The notes beneath the pieces were generated by a model. It did not search any database, was not told the origin of the DNA, and was given only the letters and a program-made list of their open reading frames with translations. Below, one piece after another: positions 46,372-55,286 of a DNA stretch of 64,000 bases. A program made the translations under genes and the position numbers. Where the stretch lies: the NCBI RefSeq assembly GCF_001905905.1, contig NZ_LIVT01000013.1, forward strand, positions 62,001 through 126,000, written 5' to 3'. This DNA is from Streptomyces sp. CB02366 (GTDB taxonomy: Bacteria; Actinomycetota; Actinomycetes; Streptomycetales; Streptomycetaceae). How positions within the stretch are numbered: the first letter of the stretch is position 1; each line of letters opens with the position of its first letter.

Positions 46372-49300
46372 TCAGCGCAGCCGCTGGCTGACGACCTTCG
46401 AGACCCCGTCGCCCTGCATGGACACGCCGTACAGCGCGTCGGCGACCTCCATGGTCCGCTTCTGGTGGGTGATCACGATCAGCTGGGAGCTCTCCTGCAA
46501 CTCCTCCATGATCCGGATCAGCCGCTGCAGATTGGTGTCGTCGAGGGCGGCCTCCACCTCGTCCATCACGTAGAACGGGCTGGGGCGGGCCTTGAAGATG
46601 GAGACCAGCAGGGCCACCGCCGTGAGGGACCGCTCGCCGCCCGACAGCAGGGACAGCCGCTTCACCTTCTTGCCCGGCGGACGCGCCTCGACGTCCACGC
46701 CGGTGGTGAGCATGTTGTCCGGGTCGGTCAGGACCAGCCGCCCCTCGCCGCCGGGGAAGAGGCGCGAGAAGACGCCCTCGAACTGCCGGGCGGTGTCGTG
46801 GTACGCCTCCGTGAAGACCTGCTCGACCCGCTCGTCGACCTCCTTGATCACCTGAAGCAGATCGGCCCGGGTCTTCTTCAGGTCTTCAAGCTGCTCGGAC
46901 AGGAACTGGTGCCGCTCCTCCAGCGCCGAGAACTCCTCCAGGGCGAGCGGATTCACCTTCCCGAGTTGCTGGTACGCCCGTTCGGCCGCCCGCAGCCGCT
47001 TCTCCTGCTCGGGCCGCCGGTACGGCTTCGGCCGGTTGCGCGGGTGCTCCGGGTCCTCCGGCAGCTCCTCGCCCTCCGCCGCGGGCGACGGCGGCACCGG
47101 CTGGTCCGGACCGTATTCGGCGACCAGCGCGGCGGGCTCCACGCCCAGCTCCTCCAGGGCCTTCGTCTCCAGCTGCTCGATCCGCAGCCGCTTCTCGGCT
47201 CCCAGCACCTCGCCCCGGTGGACCGAGTCGGTGAGCTTGTCCAGCTCGCCCTTGAGCCCCCGGCCACGGTCGCGCTCGACGGCCAGCTCGCGCTCCCGCT
47301 CGCCCTTCGCCGCCTCGGCCCGCGTCCGCTCCTGCTCGGCCCGTTCCAGGGACACCTCCACGTGCGCCAGCAACTGGCGGGCGCCCGAGGCGACGGCGGA
47401 GGCCACCTCGGCCTCGTGCCGCAGCCGGGCCCGGCGCCGCTCGGCGCGGGCACGCGCCTCCCGTTCGGCGCGGGCGGCCCGGTCCAGCGAGTCGGCGCGT
47501 CCGGCCAGCGCCTTGACCCGCTCCTCGTGGGTACGGGCCTGGAGCCGGGCCTCCATCTCCGTCTGGCGGGCGTTGGCCCCGTCGGCGGCGAGGCGGTCCC
47601 GTACGGAGGTGTCGGGCTCCTCATCGGCGGGGGCCTCCTCGGCGACCAGCAGCCGCTCCGCCAGTTCCTCGGCCTCCTCGCTCGCCCGCTCCAGGGCCTC
47701 CTGGGCGCGGGCGGCGGAGGCGGTCATGCGCTCGGCCTCGCCCGCCGCGCCCCGGGCCTGCCCGGCGAGCCGCCCGAGCCGCTGGGCGAAGCCGGACTTC
47801 TCCCGCTCGGCCGCCCGGCGGCGCTCCCCCAGCTCCTCCACGAGCGCGGTCCGCTCCGTACGCCGCCGCTCCGCCAGCCGCTGGGCCTCAGCCAGTTCCT
47901 CGCACCGCACGGCGAGGGCGGCCAGCTCGGCGGCGGCCTCGTCCACGGACGCCTGCACCTCCAGGAGGCTGGGCGCCCCGGCCGACCCGCCGTGCGCGAA
48001 GTGGGCGGAGAGGACGTCCCCCTCCCCGGTCACCGCGGTCAGCCCGGGGTGCGCGGCGACCAGCGCCTCGGCGTCCTCCAGCGTCTTGACGACCACCGTG
48101 TCCGGTACGAGGCGGCGTACGGCCGCGACGAGGGCGGCGGGGCCGCGCAGGAGGTCGGCCACGGCCGGCGCGGGAAGGCCGGTGGCGGCGGTCGCGGGGG
48201 CCGGGGGCGCCCCCTCGTCCGCGGCCCCGGCGGCGGCTCGGCGGGTCGCCTCCCCGCCCAGCAGCATCGCCGCGCGCCCCGCGTCCCGTTCACGCAGCAG
48301 GCGGATCGCGGCGGCTGCCGTGGCCGGGTCCGTGACGGCGACCGCGTCCGCCGCGGCGCCGAGGGCGGCCGCGACCGGGACCTCGTGACCGGGTTCGACG
48401 GTGAGCAGTCCGGCGGCCGGGCCGATGAGCCCGGAGAGCCGGTCCCGGGCCCCGAGGAGCGCACCCGTACCGTCCTTGCGGCGCAGCCCCAGGGCCAGCG
48501 CCTCGTGCCGGGCCGCGACCGCCGCCCGCCTGCGCTCGGCGGCGACGGCCTCCTCACGGGCCGCGCTGTGGGCGGAACGGGCCTCGGCGAGGGCTTCCTC
48601 GGCGGCCCGGTGGCGGGCTGTCAGCTCCTCGTCGTCCGCGTCGAGCCCGTCCACCTCCGCCTTCAGCTGCTCGTACTCCTCCTGGGCGACCACCGCGCGC
48701 TCCTGCGCCTCGTCGCGGGCGGCGGCCAGCCGGTCGATCTCCGCCTGCGCCGAACCGGCCCGGCTGCGGGCCGCGTTGACCTGGCCGTGCAGCCGGGCGA
48801 GCCCTTCGCGCCGGTCGGCGATGGCGCGGGCGGCGTCCTTGAGACGGCGTTCCTCGGCGGCCAGTTCGCGTTCGAGGTCGGCGCGGTGGGCGACGGTGTC
48901 CTCCAGCGCGTGTTCGGCCGCCTCCAGCGCGGCCGTCAGCTCCGCCTCCTGTTCGCGGATCCGGGCGGCCTCCCGTTCCAGCTCCTCGGGGTCGCGGCCC
49001 CGGCGCTCCTCGGCGGGAGCCTCGGAGGCGCTGCGGACGCGGGCGTCGGCCAGCGAGACCGTGCCCCGTACCCGCTCGGCCAGCTGCGACAGCTCGTACC
49101 AGCTCTGCTGGGCGCGCTGGAGCCTGGGCGCGAGGCGGCGCACCTCGCCCTCCAGCTCGGCCTCCCGGGCGAGCGCCGTCCGCAGCTCGGCCTCGGCCGC
49201 GTCCTTGCGCTTCTTCAGCTCCGCCTCGTCGGCGAGCTCGTCCCGCAGCGCGTCCCGCAGCGTCACCAGATCGTCCGCCAGGAGGCGGAGCCGGGCGTCG

Positions 49301-49968
49301 CGCAGGTCGGCCTGGATGACGGCGGCCCGGCGGGCGACGGCGGCCTGCCGGCCGAGCGGCTTGAGCTGGCGGCGCAGCTCGGAGGTGAGGTCCTGGACCC
49401 GGGCCAGGTTGGCGCCCATCGCGTCCAGCTTCCGCAGCGCCTTCTCCTTGCGCTTGCGGTGCTTGAGCACGCCGGCGGCCTCCTCGATGAAGGCCCGGCG
49501 GCCCATCGGGTCGGCGTGCAGCACGGAGTCCAACTGGCCCTGCCCGACGATGACGTGCATCTCGCGGCCGATACCGGAGTCGGAGAGGAGTTCCTGGATG
49601 TCCAGCAGCCGGCAGGTGTCGCCGTTGATCCGGTATTCGCTGCCGCCATTGCGGAACATGGTCCGCGTGATCGTCACTTCGGCGTACTCGATGGGCAATG
49701 CGCCGTCGGAATTGTCGATGGTCAGCGATACTTCGGCGCGGCCGAGCGGGAGCCGCCCGGTCGTCCCGGCGAAGATCACGTCTTCCATCTTGCCGCCGCG
49801 CAGGGATTTCGCGCCCTGCTCCCCCATGACCCAGGAGAGCGCGTCCACCACGTTGGACTTCCCTGATCCGTTGGGACCCACGACGCACGTGATCCCCGGT
49901 TCGAACCGCAGGGTGGTGGCGGACGCGAACGATTTGAAACCACGCAGGGTCAGGGCCTTGAGGTGCAC
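46372..49968 (-). CDS. smc: chromosome segregation protein SMC
   Basis: This is a 1198-residue SMC ATPase that organises and separates chromosomes, important when Streptomyces aerial hyphae divide into spores. The N-terminal Walker A (VVGPNGSGKSNVVDAL), two long coiled coils around a hinge (about 510-670), the signature LSLLSGGERSLTAVALL and Walker B FYVMDEVEAALDD are all present. The ATG at 49968 gives the standard start MHLKALTLRGFKSF. A 1238-codon open frame on the other strand is a GC-rich shadow of this gene. Confidence 0.98.
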   Translation of the reverse strand: MHLKALTLRGFKSFASATTLRFEPGITCVVGPNGSGKSNVVDALSWVMGEQGAKSLRGGKMEDVIFAGTTGRLPLGRAEVSLTIDNSDGALPIEYAEVTITRTMFRNGGSEYRINGDTCRLLDIQELLSDSGIGREMHVIVGQGQLDSVLHADPMGRRAFIEEAAGVLKHRKRKEKALRKLDAMGANLARVQDLTSELRRQLKPLGRQAAVARRAAVIQADLRDARLRLLADDLVTLRDALRDELADEAELKKRKDAAEAELRTALAREAELEGEVRRLAPRLQRAQQSWYELSQLAERVRGTVSLADARVRSASEAPAEERRGRDPEELEREAARIREQEAELTAALEAAEHALEDTVAHRADLERELAAEERRLKDAARAIADRREGLARLHGQVNAARSRAGSAQAEIDRLAAARDEAQERAVVAQEEYEQLKAEVDGLDADDEELTARHRAAEEALAEARSAHSAAREEAVAAERRRAAVAARHEALALGLRRKDGTGALLGARDRLSGLIGPAAGLLTVEPGHEVPVAAALGAAADAVAVTDPATAAAAIRLLRERDAGRAAMLLGGEATRRAAAGAADEGAPPAPATAATGLPAPAVADLLRGPAALVAAVRRLVPDTVVVKTLEDAEALVAAHPGLTAVTGEGDVLSAHFAHGGSAGAPSLLEVQASVDEAAAELAALAVRCEELAEAQRLAERRRTERTALVEELGERRRAAEREKSGFAQRLGRLAGQARGAAGEAERMTASAARAQEALERASEEAEELAERLLVAEEAPADEEPDTSVRDRLAADGANARQTEMEARLQARTHEERVKALAGRADSLDRAARAEREARARAERRRARLRHEAEVASAVASGARQLLAHVEVSLERAEQERTRAEAAKGERERELAVERDRGRGLKGELDKLTDSVHRGEVLGAEKRLRIEQLETKALEELGVEPAALVAEYGPDQPVPPSPAAEGEELPEDPEHPRNRPKPYRRPEQEKRLRAAERAYQQLGKVNPLALEEFSALEERHQFLSEQLEDLKKTRADLLQVIKEVDERVEQVFTEAYHDTARQFEGVFSRLFPGGEGRLVLTDPDNMLTTGVDVEARPPGKKVKRLSLLSGGERSLTAVALLVSIFKARPSPFYVMDEVEAALDDTNLQRLIRIMEELQESSQLIVITHQKRTMEVADALYGVSMQGDGVSKVVSQRLR

Positions 49969-50291
49969 GCCGCCGGACTCTACCTTTCCCTCTCGGTTTC
50001 GTTGCTGAAGGTGCAGGGCACATCAGACGGTAGGCGAAGGCCGGCACGTCCGGGACGGGGGCCGGACAAAAGAAAAAGGGACGCCGAAGCGTCCCTGTGA
50101 AACTTGCTGGTGTCCACGCGAATCCAGCTGCGGTCCTGCGCGGCGCATCACCGTGCGACCGGACGACGGCGTCCCCGCCGTTACGGGGATCCCGGGGTCC
50201 GGGGAGCGGCGATCCGTGGTGCAGGACGAATCAGAGATGTTCCGAGGCTACTGAGCGTGCCCGGCCCGACCGGCCCGAAGGGCCCTCGTGG
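49969..50291. other. 323-bp region upstream of smc, with terminator
   Basis: The smc promoter must lie in 49969-50070. A terminator with UUCG loop and T-run lies at 50071-50098 and closes the transcript coming from the right. The remaining 190 bp to the small gene at 50292 show nothing recognisable. Confidence 0.5.
50071..50098 (-). terminator. intrinsic terminator with UUCG loop upstream of smc
   Basis: On the minus strand AGGGACGC, loop TTCG, GCGTCCCT is followed by TTTTTCTTTT. The perfect 8-bp stem, tetraloop and U-rich tract make this one of only three classic intrinsic terminators seen in the window. It ends transcription from the small coiled-coil gene before smc. Confidence 0.88.
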
Positions 50292-50504
50292 TCAGGTCAG
50301 CGCAGGCTCGCCCTGGGGTACGTCGATGTCGATGCTGTCGAGCAGCGACTCCTGGTGCTGAGCGGCGGCGTTGAGCGCGTCGTTCTCGCTCTGGATCCGG
50401 GTGAGCTCGGATTCCAGGTCCTGGACGCGCTGCTGGAGCCGTCGCATCTCGGCGAGGAGTCGCGGGTCGGAACCGCCGACGTAACCGAGAAGCGCCTTTG
50501 CCAT
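50292..50504 (-). CDS. small coiled-coil protein
   Basis: This 70-residue protein begins MAKALLGYVGG and is then an almost continuous helix with heptad pattern (LLAEMRRLQQRVQDLESELT, RIQSENDALNAAAQHQESLL). It is conserved next to smc and acyP in Streptomyces, as far as I recall. It could be a partner of a larger coiled-coil protein. No known function. Start ATG is the first in frame and is preceded by GGACCATCC, a modest ribosome-binding site. Confidence 0.75.
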   Translation of the reverse strand: MAKALLGYVGGSDPRLLAEMRRLQQRVQDLESELTRIQSENDALNAAAQHQESLLDSIDIDVPQGEPALT

Positions 50505-50942
50505 GATGGATGGTCCTCCACAATGAGTGACCGACCGATGCGGTGTGGGTCGTCAGGGGAACGGCACCCGCGATGCTCGGCAGGGCTCTGTCACCACTGC
50601 GGTTCTGCTGCTGAACAGCTCTACCGAACAGCTAAGGTGCGCGGGGTTTTCAGCGTCTCACCAAAAAGTTTGACGGTCAACACGATCACACCCTGTGTGC
50701 CCGGGCGTCCCGGGGGCGCGCCGCCGGACGATCATGCGGCGCGACTCTCCTGCGGGGCCCCGAGGGGTGTGCAGATCTTCGTCAATGCCGCAGCCTTGCA
50801 CGTCACGCGGAATCTGGCAACCATCCGTCGCGGCCGGTCCTACCGCAGGTCACTTCGGGTGCGGGGGGCCGCGCGGCACGGGGGCGGCGGCGCGGGGCGC
50901 GCGGGCGGCCGAGCTGATCACCGGGAGTGCGGTCCGGCGGGA
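50505..50942. other. 438-bp gap between acyP and the small coiled-coil gene
   Basis: Both flanking genes are on the minus strand. The part near 50630-50700 is less GC-rich (AAGTTTGACGGTCAACACGA on the plus strand) and probably holds the promoter of the coiled-coil gene. No coding region, hairpin with T-run or repeat is convincing. Confidence 0.4.
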
Positions 50943-51224
50943 TCAGCGGATGGCGAATCCGTCGTAACCGCCGCGGGGGGTGTCCCAGATCTCAGTCACT
51001 CCGTCCACGCGCCCGGGTGTGTCGTCGGACCGCAGCCACTCCAGCAGACGGTGGCAATGGTCACGTGGCCCCTCGGCCACGATCTGCACCCGGCCGTCGT
51101 CGAGATTGAGGGCGAACCCGGTGAGCCCGCCGATCTCCAAAGCGTTTGCCCTGGTGAACCAGCGGAATCCCACTTGCTGGACCCGGCCGCGTACCCACAC
51201 GACGAGACGCGCTTCTTCATTCAT
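50943..51224 (-). CDS. acyP: acylphosphatase
   Basis: This is a 93-residue acylphosphatase with the active-site Arg and Asn: GRVQQVGFRWF contains the catalytic Arg, and the conserved Asn appears in GFALNLDDGRVQIVAEG. It hydrolyses acyl phosphates such as carbamoyl phosphate. ATG at 51224, normal length. It is on the opposite strand from the CAP-domain gene, from which it is separated by 229 bp. Confidence 0.94.
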   Translation of the reverse strand: MNEEARLVVWVRGRVQQVGFRWFTRANALEIGGLTGFALNLDDGRVQIVAEGPRDHCHRLLEWLRSDDTPGRVDGVTEIWDTPRGGYDGFAIR

Positions 51225-51453
51225 GCCCGAACGCTAACCGGCCTCCTGTTCCCGAAGCATCTCGCCCCCTTTCCCCCATGGGCTACAGTCCCGTCGAACA
51301 GCCTCACTCGATCAGGTGAGTATCGGACGGGGATCGACGGAAAGTCGATCAAGCGGAATGACCTCCGCGCAGGGCCGAATTCGATCGACGGGGCGGCAAC
51401 GGGGAATCGAGCGACGCCGTCAGGGCGTCTGGAGCACGAGGAAGGCACAGCGC

Positions 51454-52419
51454 ATGGGACGCCACCGACGATCCGCCGCAGGCCCCGCCGCTGAAGAATC
51501 CGCGGCCGACGCCGCTTTCCGGCGCGGTGGCACCCGCCGGAAGAAGTCCGGCGTGCCGGCCCGCGCCGGGCTCCTCGGCGTCTCGGCGGCCGTGGCCGTG
51601 GGCGCGGTGGCGGTCGCCTCGGGACTGCTCCCGGGGGGCGACGCCTCCACCTCCGGCACCACCCGCGCCGTCGACCAGGTGCGCTCCGGCGGCGCCGCCC
51701 CCGACCTGCTGACGCAGGGCAGCCGCTCCACGGAGCCGGCCGACCGGTCCTCCTCCCCCGCCCGGGGCGGCGAGAGCCCGCGGCCCCCGGGCAAGGCCCC
51801 GTCGAAGACGCCCTCCACCACCGCCCCGCCCTCCGCGGACCCGTCGAAGACGGCCCCGGAGTCGGCGTCGCCGTCCGAGGCCGCCTCCGGGAAACAGGCC
51901 GCCGATCCGTCCCGGAAGTCCGGGAAGGCGAAGGCGCCCGCGGCCCCGGGGACGAGCACGCCGCCGACGAGCAAGGCCCCGGCCCCGCCGAAGACCTCCG
52001 CCGCTCCGCCGCCGGCCGAGAAGCCGTCCCCTTCCCCGACCGACGCCTCCGCACGCTCCCAGGTGCTGGCCCTGGTCAACCAGGAACGCGCGAAGGCCGG
52101 CTGCTCCCCGCTGTCCACCAGCGCCCCGCTCACCTCGCTCGCCCAGGACTTCAGCGAGGACATGGCGGCCCGCGGCTTCTTCGACCACACGGACCCGGAC
52201 GGCGACACCCCCTGGGACCGCGCCGCGCAGGCGGGCGTCCAGGGGCTGGGCGCGGAGAACATCGCCCGCGGCCAGGCCGGCCCCCAGGAGGTGATGGACG
52301 CCTGGATGAACAGCGAGGGCCACCGCACCAACGTTCTCAACTGCGACTACAAGACCATCGGCATCGGCGTCCAGGAGGGCCCCGAGGGCCCCTGGTGGGT
52401 CCAGAGCTTCGGATTCTGA
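51454..52419 (+). CDS. secreted CAP-domain (SCP/PR1-like) protein
   Basis: This is a 321-residue protein. A basic N-terminus and a hydrophobic segment (GLLGVSAAVAVGAVAVASGL, about residues 40-60) act as signal or anchor. A Pro/Ser/Ala/Lys-rich linker of about 120 residues follows, then a CAP domain (about 200-320) with LVNQERAKAGCSPLS, FFDHTDPDGDTPWDRA, AENIARG, WMNSEGHRTNVLN. Such proteins are common on Streptomyces surfaces and their activity is not known. The ATG at 51454 follows GAGGAAGG. The leader holds a small hairpin (51332-51350). Confidence 0.88.
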   Translation: MGRHRRSAAGPAAEESAADAAFRRGGTRRKKSGVPARAGLLGVSAAVAVGAVAVASGLLPGGDASTSGTTRAVDQVRSGGAAPDLLTQGSRSTEPADRSSSPARGGESPRPPGKAPSKTPSTTAPPSADPSKTAPESASPSEAASGKQAADPSRKSGKAKAPAAPGTSTPPTSKAPAPPKTSAAPPPAEKPSPSPTDASARSQVLALVNQERAKAGCSPLSTSAPLTSLAQDFSEDMAARGFFDHTDPDGDTPWDRAAQAGVQGLGAENIARGQAGPQEVMDAWMNSEGHRTNVLNCDYKTIGIGVQEGPEGPWWVQSFGF

Positions 52420-52444
52420 CCCGCGCCGGCCCCGCCCGGCCGCG

Positions 52445-53305
52445 TTACGACGAGGCGCGCGGCGGTCGCTGGCAGCGCGGGCAGAAGTAGCTGGAGCGGT
52501 TCATCCAGGCGCGGCGGCGCATCGGCGTGCCGCAGCGGTGGCAGGGCTCGCCCTCCCTGCCGTACGCGTCGAGCGACCGGTCGAAGTAGCCGGACTCGCC
52601 GTTCACGTTGACGTACAGGCTGTCGAAGCTGGTGCCGCCCTGGGCCAGTGCCGCGTTCATGACGTCGCGGGCGTGGCCGAGCAGCTCGGCGGACTTGGGG
52701 CGGGTCAGGGTCGCGGTCGGCCGGTCGTAGTGGAGCTTGGACCGCCAGAGCGCCTCGTCGGCGTAGATGTTGCCGACGCCGCTGATCAGCGTCTGGTCGA
52801 GGAGGGCGCGCTTGACCGTCGTACGGCGCAGGCGCAGCGCGGTGTGGAACGCCTCGTCGTCGAAGAGCGGGTCGAGTGGGTCCCGGGCGATGTGCGCGAT
52901 GGTGTCGGGCAGGCCCTCGGGGGTGTTGTCGTGCAGCGAGAGCCCGCCGAAGGTCCGCTGGTCGACGAAGCGCAGCTCGGTGCCGAGGGCGTCGTCGAAC
53001 CGCATCCGGACGCGCAGGTGCTTCTCGTCGGGGGCGTCCACGGGCCGCACCAGGAGCTGACCGCTCATGCCGAGGTGGCCGAGGAGCGAGGCGGACGCCT
53101 CCTCGATCGGCACCCAGAGGTACTTGCCGCGCCGCATCGCCGTTCCGAAGCGGGCGCCCCGGAGCCGGGCGGCGAAGTCGGGGCCGCCCGCGAGGTGGCG
53201 GCGGACCGAGCGCGGGTGCAGGACCTCGGCCTCGGTGACGGTGCGGCCGCTGACCCAGCGCTCCAGGCCCCGGCGGACCACTTCGACCTCGGGCAGCTCG
53301 GGCAC
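52445..53305 (-). CDS. mutM: formamidopyrimidine-DNA glycosylase
   Basis: MutM (Fpg) removes 8-oxoguanine and other oxidised purines. The 286-residue product begins, after removal of the initiator, with the catalytic Pro (PELPEVEVVRRGL), has the helix-two-turn-helix region (LLDQTLISGVGNIYADEALW) and ends in the zinc finger CHRCGTPM to FCPRCQ. The GTG at 53303-53305 is fixed because the catalytic Pro must be residue 2. The long upstream open frame is not coding. Confidence 0.97.
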   Translation of the reverse strand: MPELPEVEVVRRGLERWVSGRTVTEAEVLHPRSVRRHLAGGPDFAARLRGARFGTAMRRGKYLWVPIEEASASLLGHLGMSGQLLVRPVDAPDEKHLRVRMRFDDALGTELRFVDQRTFGGLSLHDNTPEGLPDTIAHIARDPLDPLFDDEAFHTALRLRRTTVKRALLDQTLISGVGNIYADEALWRSKLHYDRPTATLTRPKSAELLGHARDVMNAALAQGGTSFDSLYVNVNGESGYFDRSLDAYGREGEPCHRCGTPMRRRAWMNRSSYFCPRCQRPPRASS

Positions 53306-53432
53306 GGGGGACCACTCCAGACACATCGGCGGTCGGACGGGGGCGGGCGGGCATCCCGGGAGCGCGGAAACGGCTCCCGGGACAGGGAGAACCCCCCGGT
53401 GCTCGTGGCGCCGAGGGGTTTCCCGTGTCGCT

Positions 53433-54257
53433 TCAGGCCGGAGCGGCGTCCGTGTTCGGCGACGGTACGGCAGGGGTGTCGGCGGCCCCTCCGTCGGCCG
53501 CGGACTTCTCCGCGGCCTGCCGTGCCTCTGCGGCGGCACTGATCTCGCGCCAGGCGGACTCGGCCGCCTGCTGCTCCGCTTCCTTCTTGCTACGGCCGGT
53601 GCCGGTGCCGTACGAGACACCACCGACGCGGGCGGCAGCAGTGAAGGTCTTCTCGTGGTCCGGGCCGGTCTCCGTCACGAGGTACTCGGGGACTCCGAGG
53701 CTCTCGCTGGCGGTGAGTTCCTGGAGGCTGGTCTTCCAGTCCAGGCCGGCGCCGAGGTTCGAGGACCTGTCGATCAGCGGGTCGAAGAGCCGGTGGACCA
53801 GCTCCGAGGCCGCGCTGAGGCCCTGGTCGAGATAGACCGCGCCGATCACCGCTTCCAGTGTGTCGGCGAGGATGGAAGCCTTGTCCCGGCCACCCGTGCC
53901 CTCTTCACCGCGGCCGAGCCGGATGAAGGAGCCGAGTTCGAGGCCGCGGCCCACTTCCGCAAGCGCACGCGAGTTGACCACCGCGGCCCGCAACTTGGCC
54001 AGCTGGCCTTCGGGCAGGTCGGGGTGGGTGCGGTACAGCGTGTCCGTGACCACCAGGCCGAGCACCGAGTCCCCGAGGAACTCCAGCCGCTCGTTGGTGG
54101 GCAGGCCGCCGTTCTCGTACGCGTACGAACGGTGGGTCAGCGCACGCACCAGAAGGGCGGACTCGAGGTGGTACCCGAGCCGCCCTTCCAGAAGCGTGTG
54201 GGACGAGGCTGTGTTGACGTTGTCTGCCTGCTTCTTGGCGTTGGACAACTCAGACAT
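53433..54257 (-). CDS. rnc: ribonuclease III
   Basis: This is a 274-residue double-strand-specific RNase; in S. coelicolor it is AbsB, a global regulator of antibiotic production. The signature NERLEFLGDSVLGLVVTD is present, with the second acidic cluster in DTLEAVIGAVYLD and a C-terminal dsRNA-binding domain, then an Ala-rich tail. The ATG at 54257 begins MSELSNAKKQ; the open frame 24 codons upstream is not conserved. It lies 19 bp downstream of rpmF. Confidence 0.96.
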   Translation of the reverse strand: MSELSNAKKQADNVNTASSHTLLEGRLGYHLESALLVRALTHRSYAYENGGLPTNERLEFLGDSVLGLVVTDTLYRTHPDLPEGQLAKLRAAVVNSRALAEVGRGLELGSFIRLGRGEEGTGGRDKASILADTLEAVIGAVYLDQGLSAASELVHRLFDPLIDRSSNLGAGLDWKTSLQELTASESLGVPEYLVTETGPDHEKTFTAAARVGGVSYGTGTGRSKKEAEQQAAESAWREISAAAEARQAAEKSAADGGAADTPAVPSPNTDAAPA

Positions 54258-54276
54258 CGGGCCTCTCACCAGCCGC

Positions 54277-54450
54277 TCAGACCTCGAGGACCTGGCGCTT
54301 GTTGTAGGTGCCGCAGCTCGGGCACGCAATGTGCTGGAGCTTGGGCTCCTGGCAACGCTCGCACGAAACCAGGGTGGGGACCGCAGCCTTCCACTGCGAC
54401 CGGCGGTGGCGCGTGTTGCTGCGCGACATCTTCCGCTTCGGAACAGCCAC
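54277..54450 (-). CDS. rpmF: 50S ribosomal protein L32 (zinc form)
   Basis: This is a 57-residue L32 with both Cys pairs (CERCQEPKLQHIACPSC), so it is the zinc-binding paralogue type. It starts with GTG at 54448-54450 (V-A-V-P-K-R-K-M), preceded by AGGAG. It lies 2 bp after the DUF177 gene and before rnc, the usual DUF177-rpmF-rnc order. Confidence 0.96.
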   Translation of the reverse strand: MAVPKRKMSRSNTRHRRSQWKAAVPTLVSCERCQEPKLQHIACPSCGTYNKRQVLEV

Positions 54451-54452
54451 GG

Positions 54453-55097
54453 CTACTTCTCCTGCTTCTCGTCGACGCCCGGTTCGGCGCCGCCCATGTT
54501 GTCCTTCTCGCCGTCCTGAACGGTCTCGGCGAGTCCTTGCAGTGCCGCCCAACGGATGTCGACGGCGTCGTGGTGGTGGTCCGGATTCTCGTCCAGCCTG
54601 ATTCCGCATTCGGAACACAGGCCGGCGCAGGTCTCCTTGCACACCGGCTGCATGGGCAGTGCGAGCACTACCGCGTCACGCAGCACTGACTCGAGGTCGA
54701 ACAGGCCGTCCTCGAGGAAGAACATGTCCTCGTCGTCCTCGGCGTCGTCGACCGGGTCCGCGGTGGGGCGGCCCCGGTCATCGGCGTCAGGGTACGAGAA
54801 CATCTCCTGGAAGTCCGCGTCGACCTCTACGGTCAGCGGCTCCAGACACCTTACGCACTCCCCCTCGGCGGTGGCACGGGCGGTGCCTGTGACAAGCACC
54901 CCTTCCATGACCGATTCGAGGCGGAGGTCCAGCTGCACGGGCGCGCCTTCCGGCACGCCGATGACGCCGTCGATGCCCAGGACCGGTGAACCGGGTGCTT
55001 CCACCGAGCGGGAGATCCGCTTCATGGCACCGGGACGCCGGCCCAGCTCGTGCGTATCGAACACGAGGGGGTTGCGGTGGTCGAGGTGGCCGTTCAG
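54453..55097 (-). CDS. DUF177 (YceD) family protein, apparent CTG start
   Basis: This is a 214-residue protein of the DUF177 family, which is coupled to rpmF and thought to be linked to 23S rRNA or ribosome assembly. It shows NPLVFDTHELGRRPGA near the start, VMEGVLVTGTARATAEGECV and two CxxC-like pairs (CKETCAGLCSECG). No ATG, GTG or TTG lies near the expected start. The codon just after a good AGGAG is CTG (55095-55097), giving LNGHLDHRNP, where homologues have M-A-L-N (from memory). The preceding 8-codon ORF MIRKQEKP ends in a TGA that overlaps this CTG. Confidence 0.78.
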   Translation of the reverse strand: MNGHLDHRNPLVFDTHELGRRPGAMKRISRSVEAPGSPVLGIDGVIGVPEGAPVQLDLRLESVMEGVLVTGTARATAEGECVRCLEPLTVEVDADFQEMFSYPDADDRGRPTADPVDDAEDDEDMFFLEDGLFDLESVLRDAVVLALPMQPVCKETCAGLCSECGIRLDENPDHHHDAVDIRWAALQGLAETVQDGEKDNMGGAEPGVDEKQEK

Positions 55098-55286
55098 GGC
55101 TTCTCCTGCTTTCGGATCATGGGTGTCGCGCTGCGATAGGGAGGCCGGTCGTCTGCGGTCCGGCGAAAGGCCGTCTTTCGCTTCCGAGGCGAAACGGGCA
55201 GCCGGGATCGCGGACCTGTGTGCGACCGAGGATTCAGGATACTTGACGGACCGCTCAGCACCCAATCGGGGCGGCCCGGCCCCGGG

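Noticed and set aside
46150..49866. 1238-codon open frame on the plus strand opposite smc
   Set aside because: It is a shadow of smc in GC-rich DNA: low-complexity composition, no recognisable domain, and it covers the real gene over its whole length.
51301..51453. c-di-AMP (ydaO-type) riboswitch in the leader of the CAP-domain gene
   Set aside because: There is a small hairpin at 51332-51350, but the conserved ydaO sequence blocks were not found.
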